Assembly (NCBI GenBank): GCA_034933245.1
Contig: JAYFNX010000029.1
Coordinates: forward strand, 1-64,000
DNA: 64,000 nt
Source: Pelethousia sp034933245
GTDB lineage: Bacteria > Bacillota > Clostridia > Christensenellales > CAG-138
Reading direction: 5' to 3'
Shown here: in pieces, positions 26,999 through 34,972 of the stretch
Numbering within the stretch: position 1 is the stretch's first letter
Layout of the letters: every line of letters starts with the position of its first letter
Notes under the pieces: generated by a model
Databases searched by the model: none
What the model saw: the letters and a program-made list of their open reading frames with translations, nothing else
Told to the model about the DNA's origin: nothing
Program-made: the position numbers and the translations under genes

Positions 26999-27451
26999 AT
27001 GGCAAATGACACGAAAAGTCTATCCCACACAAAATGAAATAGCAAATATCATGTCGTGTTTGCGCCGAAATTCCGCAGGAAAGAGTTCTTTGGGGAAAAG
27101 AGAAAGGAAGTAGGGCAAATACTGAGGAAATAGTGTGATTGGAAAGGGGTAACGATAATAGAGGCGGAAGTATGCCCGGATCATGTACCTATGCTGGAGG
27201 AGATACCACCTAAGGTAGCGGTATCAAGTTTTATGGGGTACCTAATAAGGAAAAAGCAGCCTAATGATATATGAGAAATTCCCAGAGCTGAAATATAAAT
27301 ACCGTAATCGGGAATTTTGTGCCGGGGATACTATGTGGACACGGCGGGAAAGCATGCGAAAAAGATACAGGAATACATTAAAAATCAATTAGAAAAAGAT
27401 AAGATGGGAGAGCATCTAACAATGTCGCATGGACCCGTTTATGGGTTGTGA
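26999..27451 (+). pseudogene. tnpA: IS200-type transposase TnpA (Y1), broken
   Basis: From ATG 26999 the frame starts ANDTKSLSHTK, with KYHVVFAPKFRRK (the conserved strand after the first Tyr/His region), EAEVCPDHVHMLEEIPPK (the HUH motif as HVH) and SSFMGYLIRKK following. Several stops and at least one frameshift interrupt it, near 27133, 27270 and 27300. The end, with the helix GKHAKKIQEYIKNQLEKD that carries the family C-terminus, stops at TGA 27449-27451. It is inactive. Confidence 0.85.
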
Positions 27452-27531
27452 GTAACAATCCTACGCAGGTGTCAGACCGTATCAACTTCACGTGAGGCGT
27501 GGCTGGTATCCCAGGGTTATCCCCGCATATA

Positions 27532-27560
27532 AAATACCCCCGGCTTTGCAGGGGGTATTT
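27532..27560 (-). terminator. Terminator of the molybdate/tungstate transporter unit
   Basis: AAATACCCCC, a 9-nt loop and GGGGGTATTT form a 10-bp stem. On the minus strand it is followed by TATATGC. It lies 26 bp past the DUF364 stop. Confidence 0.75.
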
Positions 27561-27585
27561 ATTACCAGGGGAGGAAGGGGCTTGC

Positions 27586-28332
27586 TCAATACTTGTCTGC
27601 AAAGCACAGGCGCGGAAGCTGTAAAAGCGTCGCGACACCTGCAAGGGTCGTTCCATAAAACAGGATGGGCTTGCCGATGTCCAGATAATCCCCCAGGGTG
27701 CCGTTGCAAACGGTGCTGCCCGTACAAAGGATCAGGTCCGCCCAATCTACAGCGGCTTGGCGATCCTTCCCGCCATCACAAACCATCACGCCGCAGCAAG
27801 CATGCCCTATGTTGGCGGGATTCAGATCCAAAACCCGCATATGGGAAAGCCTAGACGCCAGATTTTCCAGAATGGAGGGCTGGTAACCTACGAGCAGCAG
27901 GCGCGGGTCGCCATATCGGGCTGTTATATAGGCCGCAACATCATTGCCGCAGCGCTTGGGCCCGTCGTTTTTGCAATGCACCATGCGGTCACAGCGTCCC
28001 ATGTGGCCCATAACGGCATTGATGGTTGCAATAAGCAGCCCGCGCGCATGGGCGTCCGTATCAAAGGGCAGGGCAAGAATATCTTGCAATGTGCCTGAGA
28101 AGGCGGCGGGTGCATCGGTAAATGCCTGCCCCAACGCGCCCTTGTATTCGGCCTCTATCATCACGTCCTTTCCAGTCAGGATCGGGTAGTCCTTGCGTTC
28201 CGTGGTGCCGATCGCCTCTTCCGGTGATAGCGTGCGGGCCCGCACCGTCACATTTTCAGAGAGCATATCCTCGATGCCGGGCAACGCTAAGAACCGCGCT
28301 ACGATTTGTGCATATAAATCTTTCACAGTCAT
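27586..28332 (-). CDS. DUF4213/DUF364 protein (putative heavy-metal chelation domain)
   Basis: A 248-residue soluble protein. The N-terminal half matches DUF4213 (TTERKDYPILTGKDVMIEAE, then INAVMGH), and the C-terminal half matches DUF364 (LLLVGYQPSILENLASR, DLILCTGSTVCNGTL, GKPILFYGTTLAGVATLL), a domain thought to handle metals or metal-bound cofactors. Its ATG overlaps the stop of the ATPase gene (ATGA), so it is the last gene of a modABC-like operon. That linkage suggests a role in molybdenum or tungsten handling. The Cys residues in RCGNDV and HACCGVMVCDGG could be ligands; this is inference. Confidence 0.82.
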   Translation of the reverse strand: MTVKDLYAQIVARFLALPGIEDMLSENVTVRARTLSPEEAIGTTERKDYPILTGKDVMIEAEYKGALGQAFTDAPAAFSGTLQDILALPFDTDAHARGLLIATINAVMGHMGRCDRMVHCKNDGPKRCGNDVAAYITARYGDPRLLLVGYQPSILENLASRLSHMRVLDLNPANIGHACCGVMVCDGGKDRQAAVDWADLILCTGSTVCNGTLGDYLDIGKPILFYGTTLAGVATLLQLPRLCFADKY

Positions 28333-29048
28333 ATGGAGTATCCTTTCAGAAACGCCGTCACATCGGCGTCGTATTCCGTTTCAAACAAAGCATCGGCCTT
28401 TACAACGGCGCGCAATTGTCCTTGCAGCAGGATTCCGATGCGCGCCGCCAACTTTTGTGCCTCCTGAAAATCATGGGTTACGAACAAAATGGTGCAGCCG
28501 AGGGCTTGATGAATGTGCCGCATTTCGGCGTATAGTAGCCCTTTTGTGGAGGGATCTAATGCGGAAAACGGTTCATCTAAAAGCAAAATGCTGGGGTTTA
28601 ATGCCAGCGTTCGCGCCAATGCAACGCGCTGCTTCTCGCCGCCGCTGATCATAGCCGGATATTCATCAAGAATATGGGAGATCGAAAGAAGCGCGGAAAG
28701 GGCCGTTATTTTCTTTTGCCTATCCAACGCGGAGACGCCATGCATTTTGAGCCCATACCCGATGTTTTGGCGTACCGTCATATGGGGGAAAAGGCCGCAA
28801 TCCTGGTATACAAACCCAATCTGCCGTTGATCCTGGGGGATATCCTTGGCATCTCGATCAAATAGGAAGATCTCTCCCCCATACGCTTGGTCGTAAAAGC
28901 CGGCAAGGGTTTCCAGCAGCACGGTTTTGCCTGCGCCCGTCTTCCCAAGCAAAGCCACAATTTCTCCTTCCCCTACGGAAAAGTCCAGCGGACCCAGAAT
29001 AAAGCCGCCACGCCGGATGGAAAGGCCTTTTATTTCGATGGCCTTCAT
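28329..29048 (-). CDS. modC: Molybdate/tungstate-type ABC transporter ATPase
   Basis: A 239-residue ATPase with Walker A LLGKTGAGKTVLLE, Q-loop GFVYQDCGLFPH, signature ISGGEKQRVALARTL, Walker B SILLLDEPFSALD and the H-loop FVTHD. The last 20 residues are short, so there is no ModC-type TOBE regulatory domain. The start is ATG 29048, inside the end of the permease gene (4-bp overlap); the longer upstream frame is a shadow of that permease. It powers uptake with the permease and binding protein encoded upstream. Confidence 0.88.
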   Translation of the reverse strand: MKAIEIKGLSIRRGGFILGPLDFSVGEGEIVALLGKTGAGKTVLLETLAGFYDQAYGGEIFLFDRDAKDIPQDQRQIGFVYQDCGLFPHMTVRQNIGYGLKMHGVSALDRQKKITALSALLSISHILDEYPAMISGGEKQRVALARTLALNPSILLLDEPFSALDPSTKGLLYAEMRHIHQALGCTILFVTHDFQEAQKLAARIGILLQGQLRAVVKADALFETEYDADVTAFLKGYSI

Positions 29049-29869
29049 ACCGGAACCCCTCCGTCCATCCTGTAATACTTGGGCGGCTTGTTCAGCCGGT
29101 TGGTGATTGCAAGGGTGATGCAGGCGAGGAAGAGCATAATGGTGGCCGCAGCCATGGCCATGCCGGTATCCCCCGTGGAAATATTGAGGTAAATGCTGCC
29201 GGGCAATGTCTCCGTTTTCATGCGCGTCACGCCCACCAACATGAGCGTGGCACCAAATTCTCCCATAGCCCGCGACCATGTGAGTACGATTGTGCTTACC
29301 AGGGCGTTTTTGCATAGCGGCAGGGTAATGGTAAGCAGCTGCATCCATCTTGATGCGCCCAACATACCCGCGATAGCTTCCAGCCGCTTATCCACCTGTA
29401 TAAACGCAGTGCGTACCATGCGAAGGGCAAATGGCAGGTTAACGGACAACTGGGCGATCACGATACCCCGCTTATCAAAAACAACTTTGAAGCCAAGGCT
29501 CTTAAGCCATTTCCCCAAATCCGATGAAAAAAGAATCAAAAGGCACAAGCCCAAAACGATGTAAGGCAAACACATGGTCAACTCCAGAAGGACTTCGGCG
29601 ATATGCTTGAACGGCATGTTGGTACGGGTGAGAGCATAGGCCGCAGGTATGGCCAGGAGCATACAGAGCGTCGTGGAAAGGAGCGCTGTTTGGATGCTGA
29701 TCGTTAAGGAAAAAAGGATTTCCTCCGATGCTGCAGCCAACGGGAGATATTCCATGCCCCCCAGCACAACAGCCAAGATTGCGCTGCCGATCAGGAACAT
29801 GATCAGCAGCGCAATCCCAATGGAGATCACGGACAAGGGATCGGTATGGCTTTTGTTTTGCGCGCCCAC
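29045..29869 (-). CDS. modB: Molybdate/tungstate-type ABC transporter permease
   Basis: A 274-residue membrane protein with six TM segments and the EAA loop AIAGMLGASRWMQLLTITLPL, followed by TWSRAMGEFGATLMLVG, the motif found after the EAA loop in ModB/WtpB/CysT-type permeases. The start is GTG 29869 behind TAGGATAACG, 2 bp after the binding-protein stop, indicating tight coupling. Tungstate, molybdate and (less likely) sulfate are the possible ligands. Confidence 0.9.
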   Translation of the reverse strand: MGAQNKSHTDPLSVISIGIALLIMFLIGSAILAVVLGGMEYLPLAAASEEILFSLTISIQTALLSTTLCMLLAIPAAYALTRTNMPFKHIAEVLLELTMCLPYIVLGLCLLILFSSDLGKWLKSLGFKVVFDKRGIVIAQLSVNLPFALRMVRTAFIQVDKRLEAIAGMLGASRWMQLLTITLPLCKNALVSTIVLTWSRAMGEFGATLMLVGVTRMKTETLPGSIYLNISTGDTGMAMAAATIMLFLACITLAITNRLNKPPKYYRMDGGVPV

Positions 29870-29871
29870 CG

Positions 29872-30687
29872 TTATCCTACCAGCTCGTAACCGTATTTAA
29901 TCCAGATATCCTTTGCGGCTTGCGCGTTCAGGAAAGCAAGAAAAGCGGTAAGCGCGGTTGCATCATCCGAGTATTTGAGCGATGCGGCCGGAACGGTTTT
30001 TACATATTTTTCCATATCCGCTGTTGCGATGATTTCCACACCTTCGGTGTTAACGTTTTCTTTCCAAACGATGGCGGCATCGGCTTCCCCTGCGGCAAGC
30101 GCGGTAGCCATGGCAGGCGCTGTAGCCGTGTTGGCTGCTATCATGACCTTGTCTTGGATGCCGGCGTCCTCAAAGGCTTTCATGGCGATTTTCCCAATGG
30201 GTGTGGCGGCTGGGTCGCCAATGACAACTTCCACGCCGTCCTTTGCCAAATCAGCCAAACTGGTAAGCCCCTTCGGATTGCCGCTCTGCACCGCAATCAC
30301 CGGGATATGCTTGACCAATGGCAGACTGTCCGCCACGGCATCTTCGACCGGTTTCAATTCCTCCGAGGAACCGGCCACAAATAGGTCGCCTTCCTGGGCG
30401 GTCGTAATCTGGGTCTGAATTTGGGCTGCGTTTGCAAACGTAATCTCCATTTCGCAGCCGGTGGCCGCCTTAAAGGAATCCGCAATTTCCTGGAACGGTT
30501 TCGTCATGCCCGCACCACAATAGATGCTGAGGGTATGGCCGCTCAAATCGGGATCTTCCACGGCCTCTTGTCCCGCTTCATCGGAATCAGCAAGATCCGC
30601 CTGCGCTGCCGGCGCCGCCGGCGCACAGCCAAAGAACGTAGCAGCCAGCAATAGGGACATCATCAAGAGCGCAAAGAATCGTTTCAT
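29872..30687 (-). CDS. modA: Molybdate/tungstate-type substrate-binding lipoprotein
   Basis: A 271-residue protein with a lipoprotein signal (KRFFALLMMSLLLAATFFGC, Cys at about residue 21), an acidic tether and a ModA domain: LSIYCGAGMTKPFQEIADSF, GDLFVAGSSEELKP, LVKHIPVIAVQSGNPKGL, then GDPAATPIGKIAMKAF. The start is ATG 30687 with AGGAGG 7 nt upstream; an earlier in-frame ATG at 30756 lacks a ribosome binding site. It is the first gene of the four-gene unit. Oxyanion specificity cannot be told from sequence. Confidence 0.9.
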   Translation of the reverse strand: MKRFFALLMMSLLLAATFFGCAPAAPAAQADLADSDEAGQEAVEDPDLSGHTLSIYCGAGMTKPFQEIADSFKAATGCEMEITFANAAQIQTQITTAQEGDLFVAGSSEELKPVEDAVADSLPLVKHIPVIAVQSGNPKGLTSLADLAKDGVEVVIGDPAATPIGKIAMKAFEDAGIQDKVMIAANTATAPAMATALAAGEADAAIVWKENVNTEGVEIIATADMEKYVKTVPAASLKYSDDATALTAFLAFLNAQAAKDIWIKYGYELVG

Positions 30688-31030
30688 TATGGTCCTCCTG
30701 TTTTTTATGGGAAATATAGCAAACATCCCGGGATTATAGCGGTGGATGGTATGCACATGTTGTGCAAATGTTGTGCGCCGCAGCGTCCGGACGCAACCGG
30801 CGATACGTTAGAACGCAGCTCGCCATAAAAAATGTGGGGTACCTGGAAAATTATGCATCTAGATGGTTGTTTCGCAAGGACATGGTAATCGCCATTGCAT
30901 AAACAAGGCGCATGAAGACGTGCACATCTAAAACAAGATGGTGCTTAGTTGGGATGGCCTATTCATTATCGGCTAAATCCGATATAATGTAAGTTGTTAT
31001 AACAACATTCTATATTTTTTCGAGGATATT
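30688..31030. other. Divergent regulatory region between modA and the Crp/Fnr gene
   Basis: 343 bp without a gene. It contains a direct repeat TGTTGTGC(A/G)-type pair near 30758-30777 in the modA leader, and on the right a TATAAT (30983-30988) followed by a perfect palindrome (30993-31006). No Moco riboswitch fold was recognised. Confidence 0.45.
30983..31006 (+). promoter_or_regulatory. Promoter -10 and palindromic operator of the Crp/Fnr gene
   Basis: TATAAT at 30983-30988 is followed by GTTGTTATAACAAC (30993-31006), a perfect 14-bp palindrome containing TGTT/AACA half-sites of the Crp/Fnr kind. It lies between the -10 and the start codon at 31031, a good place for autoregulation. The -35 is weak. 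Confidence 0.45.
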
Positions 31031-31705
31031 ATGAATTGGATGCAAACCATACAGCAAGCAGCGTTGTTCCGTAACTTTACATATGATGAATTTGAACAGA
31101 TTTTACCGGGTCTGCACGGGAATATTCGAACAATAAAAAAGGATGCCATCCTGCTTAATGAGGGAGAGCTGGTATCCTGGGGGGGAATTGTGATTTCCGG
31201 CTCGCTGGCTACAATAAAAATTCAGTTCAATGGAACAATCAGCATATTGGATTTTATTTTTCCTTCCAAAATATTTGCGCTGGATATGGCTCTTACGCCC
31301 AGTAAGATCAGCGCATTATCCATACAGGCCCTGGAAGATAGCGTCCTGTACATTTTCCCTTTTGGGGGAATCGAAACATTTGATTGGATGACGATATCCC
31401 AGAAAGACCGAATGATAAATAACATGCTAATGTATTTGGCAAATGAGAACGTTCGGAAACAGCATAAAATTGAGGTTACTTCCCAGCACAGCCTTCGGGG
31501 AAGGGTTCTTTCTTATTTATATTTCATGGCTGGCCGTCATGAATCAACGACCTTTTTCATTCCGTATTCCCGCGAGCAACTTGCAAACTACCTTTGCGTA
31601 AACCGCAGTACGCTTTCCCACGAGTTATCGAGCATGCGTAGCGAAGGGCTGATCGATTTCAAGAAAAACCGGTTTACCATTTTGACGAATCGACTGCCCA
31701 CGTAA
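31031..31705 (+). CDS. Crp/Fnr-family transcriptional regulator
   Basis: A 224-residue protein with an N-terminal cyclic-nucleotide-binding-like beta domain (about residues 10-125, including KKDAILLNEGELVSWGGIVISG) and a C-terminal HTH_Crp_2 domain (RGRVLSYLYFMAGRH, then YSREQLANYLCVNRSTLSHELSSMRSEG split over residues 180-207). There is no N-terminal Cys cluster for an Fe-S centre, so it is not a classical oxygen-sensing Fnr. The start is ATG 31031 behind CGAGG. It is divergent from modA, so it may regulate that importer as well as itself. Confidence 0.88.
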   Translation: MNWMQTIQQAALFRNFTYDEFEQILPGLHGNIRTIKKDAILLNEGELVSWGGIVISGSLATIKIQFNGTISILDFIFPSKIFALDMALTPSKISALSIQALEDSVLYIFPFGGIETFDWMTISQKDRMINNMLMYLANENVRKQHKIEVTSQHSLRGRVLSYLYFMAGRHESTTFFIPYSREQLANYLCVNRSTLSHELSSMRSEGLIDFKKNRFTILTNRLPT

Positions 31706-32302
31706 TGCCAGGAGGCCTTCTTTGGATCATCACGCCGGCTATGCGGCGGTTATCCTGATTTTGGCACATGGAAAAGGTACGGAATGCCGGTTCTTACTGT
31801 GGGGGTACCGTACTGTCCCCGTAGAAAAACAATGTTGCCGAACAGTATTGCGTTTTGCGTTTCCCAGCAGTGTTTCCCCATAATAAATCTCTCGAAAACC
31901 GGCGCACAGACGGGTACATACTTCCTTGCCGCTATATTTCTACGGCACACCATATCGGATACCGCCGAAGCTAATCATCCCGGCACATTTATAGAGCGCA
32001 TTGTTGCCCATGTTCTGGACGTCATTTTGCAGGTCATTTCTGAAGTGAGCAGCATTGTTGCGTTCTCCTTACAAGCTGTGTTCGATGTGAGGAGGACTTA
32101 CTACGTAGCGTGGAAAAGCAAGAAATAGCTAAAACTCGTTTTATTCATTAGTACAATAAGTCCGGCATGCTGAAAAATAATTGCGCAAACTGCAAAATTT
32201 CCAGGCCGTTTTGCAATGGTCATTCTGGCGCCAATACCCTATCATACAAATAGCGCAAATCGACATGTCGAACTACAATTTTACACTTTCAGGAGGTACT
32301 AA
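31706..32302. other. Intergenic region, nothing recognised
   Basis: About 600 bp. The plus-strand open stretch at 31784-32128 has no ribosome binding site or recognisable product. The last 100 bp are AT-rich and presumably hold the promoter of the yjiH-like gene. Confidence 0.4.
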
Positions 32303-32998
32303 ATGGAATCAAAGGCGGCCAATCCAAAATTAATGGATGATCAACCCGTAAAGTGGTATGGCTATTTGGCTTTAATACTGGGCATTCTGTTCTTTTGTGG
32401 CATATTTAAAAGCGCTTTCGGTGGCGCTTTGAAGGTGCTGGATTTTAACACTCTGCTGGGTAGCTTTGGCAAGCTAGGAACCCTTGCGGAGGGCAGTGGT
32501 ACCCTAGCTGCCAACTTTAAAGGCACAGGGGGCGTCGGAGTGAAAGACGGGTTCTTGATGGCTCTGACCGTTATGCCCACTGTGATGTTCGCCCTTGCGA
32601 TCGTGTCCATCATCGAGCATTACGACGGCCTTCGGGCTGCTCAGCGTTTGCTAACCCCCCTGCTCAGGCCGCTTATGGGAATCCCCGGCATTGCTGGCCT
32701 GGCCCTCATCAGCAGTCTGCAATCGGCGGATGCCGGGTCCGGCATGACCAACGACCTGCTGGAAAAAGGCCTTATAACCGAAAAAGAACGGAATATCTTT
32801 ACAACTTTTCAGTTTACAGCCGGAGGAACCATCACCAATTTCTTTCTTATTGGCGGCGTATTCTTTGCCATTATGGAAGAGGCGGGCGTTGGCTTAGGCC
32901 TTCCTTTGCTTGTCATCGTCATCGGCAAGCTGGCGGCAGCTAATTTCATTCGGCTGATTGACGGTAAGAGCAATAAAAAGGTGGAGGTGCAAAACTGA
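32303..32998 (+). CDS. yjiH: YjiH-like inner-membrane protein (nucleoside-recognition/Gate domain)
   Basis: A 231-residue membrane protein of the SpmA-like/YjiH family. Visible features are a first TM pair near residues 19-36, then PTVMFALAIVSIIEHYDGLRAAQ, LISSLQSADAGSGMTND and FTAGGTITNFFLIGGVFFAI, the Gate-domain pattern. The start is ATG 32303 behind AGGAGG. The stop overlaps the start of the yjiG-like gene (TGATG), so the two are translated together and probably form a hetero-oligomer. In E. coli the yjiH-yjiG pair neighbours an isoaspartyl dipeptidase gene; here it neighbours M81 and M20 hydrolases, which suggests a shared substrate class. Confidence 0.85.
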   Translation: MESKAANPKLMDDQPVKWYGYLALILGILFFCGIFKSAFGGALKVLDFNTLLGSFGKLGTLAEGSGTLAANFKGTGGVGVKDGFLMALTVMPTVMFALAIVSIIEHYDGLRAAQRLLTPLLRPLMGIPGIAGLALISSLQSADAGSGMTNDLLEKGLITEKERNIFTTFQFTAGGTITNFFLIGGVFFAIMEEAGVGLGLPLLVIVIGKLAAANFIRLIDGKSNKKVEVQN

Positions 32999-33465
32999 TG
33001 GAAAGCAAAGCCCCAAAAAAATCCATTCTGCAAGCCTTCGTGGAGGGTGCCAACAAGGGCTGGAAAATTTCCACCACCTCCATGATGCCTAATGTGATGA
33101 TGGCTTTTATGGTTATCTATATCCTGAGCCTGACCGGTCTGCTGGACGTGATCTCCACGGTATTCGCGCCTATCATGGGTGTGGTAAAACTACCTGGCGC
33201 GGCTGCCACAGTGTATATTTCCGCCCTACTTTCCGGCGTGGGTGCGGCCGGCGCGGCCTCCGGGTTGTATTTGGCGGGAGAACTGAGCGCGGCAAACTGT
33301 GCCATCCTGTTCCCAGCCGTGGTCATGATGACGGGAACCGTGCAGTATTTAGGCCGGATCTTGGGTGCGACCAAAATCAGCGGCAAATATTACGGCATAT
33401 GCGTAGCCATCAATGTGGTGCTGGGGTTTTTAGCCATGTTCGCCATGAGTCTATTCGTGGGCTAA
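32998..33465 (+). CDS. yjiG: YjiG-like inner-membrane protein (nucleoside-recognition/Gate domain)
   Basis: A 155-residue membrane protein of the SpmB-like/YjiG family: AFVEGANKGWKISTTSMMPNV at the start, then FAPIMGVVKLPGAAATVYIS, the Gly/Ala-rich SGVGAAGAASGLYLAGELS and PAVVMMTGTVQYLGRIL. Length matches E. coli YjiG (about 153). The start is ATG 32998 with GGTGGAGG upstream, overlapping the yjiH stop. The pair is likely a transporter; the substrate is unknown. Confidence 0.85.
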   Translation: MESKAPKKSILQAFVEGANKGWKISTTSMMPNVMMAFMVIYILSLTGLLDVISTVFAPIMGVVKLPGAAATVYISALLSGVGAAGAASGLYLAGELSAANCAILFPAVVMMTGTVQYLGRILGATKISGKYYGICVAINVVLGFLAMFAMSLFVG

Positions 33466-33910
33466 AAGGAGAAGCTGTATTCACATGTACGGAGGTGGGT
33501 TATCTTGCCACCAAGATGTTTGTTGTGAAGATCAGCGAGACGGTCAATCCTCAAACGGCCTTGCGATACTTGCCTCTTCTCATTTCTTCCACCGACGGCT
33601 GCACCCTGCATGGGCCGGGAAAGTCCATCCAGCCTTATTTTGCCCATAATCTGCTGGATGCTGCTTTTTCGGCTTCGCGTCCATGGACCGCCCTGCTTCT
33701 TCCACATCGGTGCTATTTGTTGCCGATGGGGATGTGTTGGATAAAAAAGCGGCCGAACTGGCGAAGTTTGTTTGGAAAAGAGGAGAACAATTCATAAGCG
33801 AGTCCTTTTATTTTCTGCTCAGATTGGAAATTTATACCTACAAGCTTATTCACCGCCCTGTATTCGTTTTGAATGTAGATGTAACGTATACTGGGACAAT
33901 GGTCTCAAGA
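33466..33910. other. Region with decayed M81 gene between yjiG and the AraC regulator
   Basis: Mostly occupied by the M81 remnant described at 33530-33800. The last 110 bp before the AraC stop show nothing further. Confidence 0.5.
33530..33800 (+). pseudogene. Fragment of an M81 (MlrC-like) metallohydrolase gene
   Basis: One frame reads LRYLPLLISSTDGC, then GPGKSIQPYFAHNLLDA. After a single-base frame change near 33660 it continues FFGFASMDRPASSTSVLFVADGD, then DKKAAELAKFVWKRGEQF (split here to show the order). The second block aligns with VAVIAVTDND through TLAQEIWEDRR of the intact M81 protein at 34973. Only an internal piece of about 85 codons remains, with no start or catalytic N-terminus. 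It is probably what is left of a paralogue after deletion. Confidence 0.5.
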
Positions 33911-34834
33911 CTAGCTGGATAGGACACCTTCTTCCAACTCTTTACGGTATTGGGATGGCGAAGCACCCACGATTTTGGTGAAATTTCTGTAGAAGGTAGA
34001 AAAGTCGTCATAGCCTACCATGCGCGCGATCTGGGTAAAGGAAAGGTTTGCAACCCCCACAAGCTGCACCGCATGCTGAATCCGTTTGTGGGTAAGGTAG
34101 CGTTTAAAGGAATCCCCGGCCATAGTAGGAAAAATCAAATTAAAAGTGGTTCGGGAGATGGCAAACTGATGGGTAAGCTTGGTTACGGACAGCTCCTGCA
34201 TATAGTTTTGATCGATATAGGCGATACAGCGCCGTATGATTTCGCGGTTTTCGTCCAGCTTATGCAGCTGCTTCTTTCCGTAAGACTGGGAAAAATACGA
34301 TTGCGCGATAATCAGAAGCATGGCGTCTATCAAGTCGTAGGTGGTGGAAAAGCTACCGACGCTACCCGCCTGTATTTCCCGTAGCAAACATTCCATCAAG
34401 GCCCGAAAGGTAGCGCTGCGGCCCATGTCCAGCCGCACTTTAAGCCGGATGTTGCGTTGGCTTTCACTTCCCTTTCCCAACTTCAGAGCCGTAAGAAACT
34501 TACAGGCACCGGAAAAGGTTCTCGACGTTTGAAAAAAGACTTCCGCCTTAAAATAGAGAGAATAGACCAGGGCGTTAGGGTCCGGAAACATTACACTGTG
34601 AACAAACCCGGGCGGGATGATGAACGCATCATCCATGTAAAGGTGCATCTGGCCGTTTTCATACCGATGAATGATGCTCCCCTGGGCAACAAAGCAAATC
34701 TGGTAGAAGTCATGATAATGCAGTGGCCGGTTTTCGGTACGTTCGGAGATGATGTAGGCATGGTAAGGCGCATCTGTTTTCTCCAGAGATCGAAGCGAGA
34801 TGATCTCTACGGGCTGGCTGTTCAAAGTTTGCAA
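33911..34834 (-). CDS. AraC-family regulator with N-terminal cupin domain
   Basis: A 307-residue protein. The cupin part (YHDFYQICFVAQGS, FIIPPGFVHSVMFPDPN) occupies about residues 30-110, and two helix-turn-helix motifs (ELSVTKLTHQFAISRTTF, then FTQIARMVGYDDFSTFYRNF) end the protein. The start is taken as TTG 34834, 8 nt behind GAGG; the frame continues to 35005 but would overlap the divergent M81 gene. It aligns in length with its paralogue at 20013-20888. It faces away from the M81-YfcC-M20 genes and likely regulates them in response to the substrate. Confidence 0.88.
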   Translation of the reverse strand: MQTLNSQPVEIISLRSLEKTDAPYHAYIISERTENRPLHYHDFYQICFVAQGSIIHRYENGQMHLYMDDAFIIPPGFVHSVMFPDPNALVYSLYFKAEVFFQTSRTFSGACKFLTALKLGKGSESQRNIRLKVRLDMGRSATFRALMECLLREIQAGSVGSFSTTYDLIDAMLLIIAQSYFSQSYGKKQLHKLDENREIIRRCIAYIDQNYMQELSVTKLTHQFAISRTTFNLIFPTMAGDSFKRYLTHKRIQHAVQLVGVANLSFTQIARMVGYDDFSTFYRNFTKIVGASPSQYRKELEEGVLSS

Positions 34835-34972
34835 AACGGCATCCTCGTGTTTCGATAAATTGATATGAAAAGGTGAATATATTGCCTGTATACTATCATA
34901 AGCCGACACGAAAGAAAAGCATTCGTATCTGAATATGCAATAAATATGCAATGCGAAGAAGGGAAAGCAAAT

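Larger units (their letters stand above)
26870..27475 (+). mobile_element. IS200-type insertion sequence remnant
   Basis: The left end carries the short hairpin AACCACTGG-CTAGA-CCAGTGGTT (26870-26892), typical of the subterminal hairpins recognised by Y1 transposases. The leader and a broken tnpA follow. The right end is not sharply defined and is placed shortly after the tnpA remnant. There are no terminal inverted repeats, as expected for the family. No tnpB or omega RNA is seen. Confidence 0.7.

Noticed and set aside
28332..29348. Longer ATPase gene starting at 29348
   Set aside because: The first 100 residues are His- and Gly-rich shadow of the permease gene; ATG 29048 gives a standard ModC.
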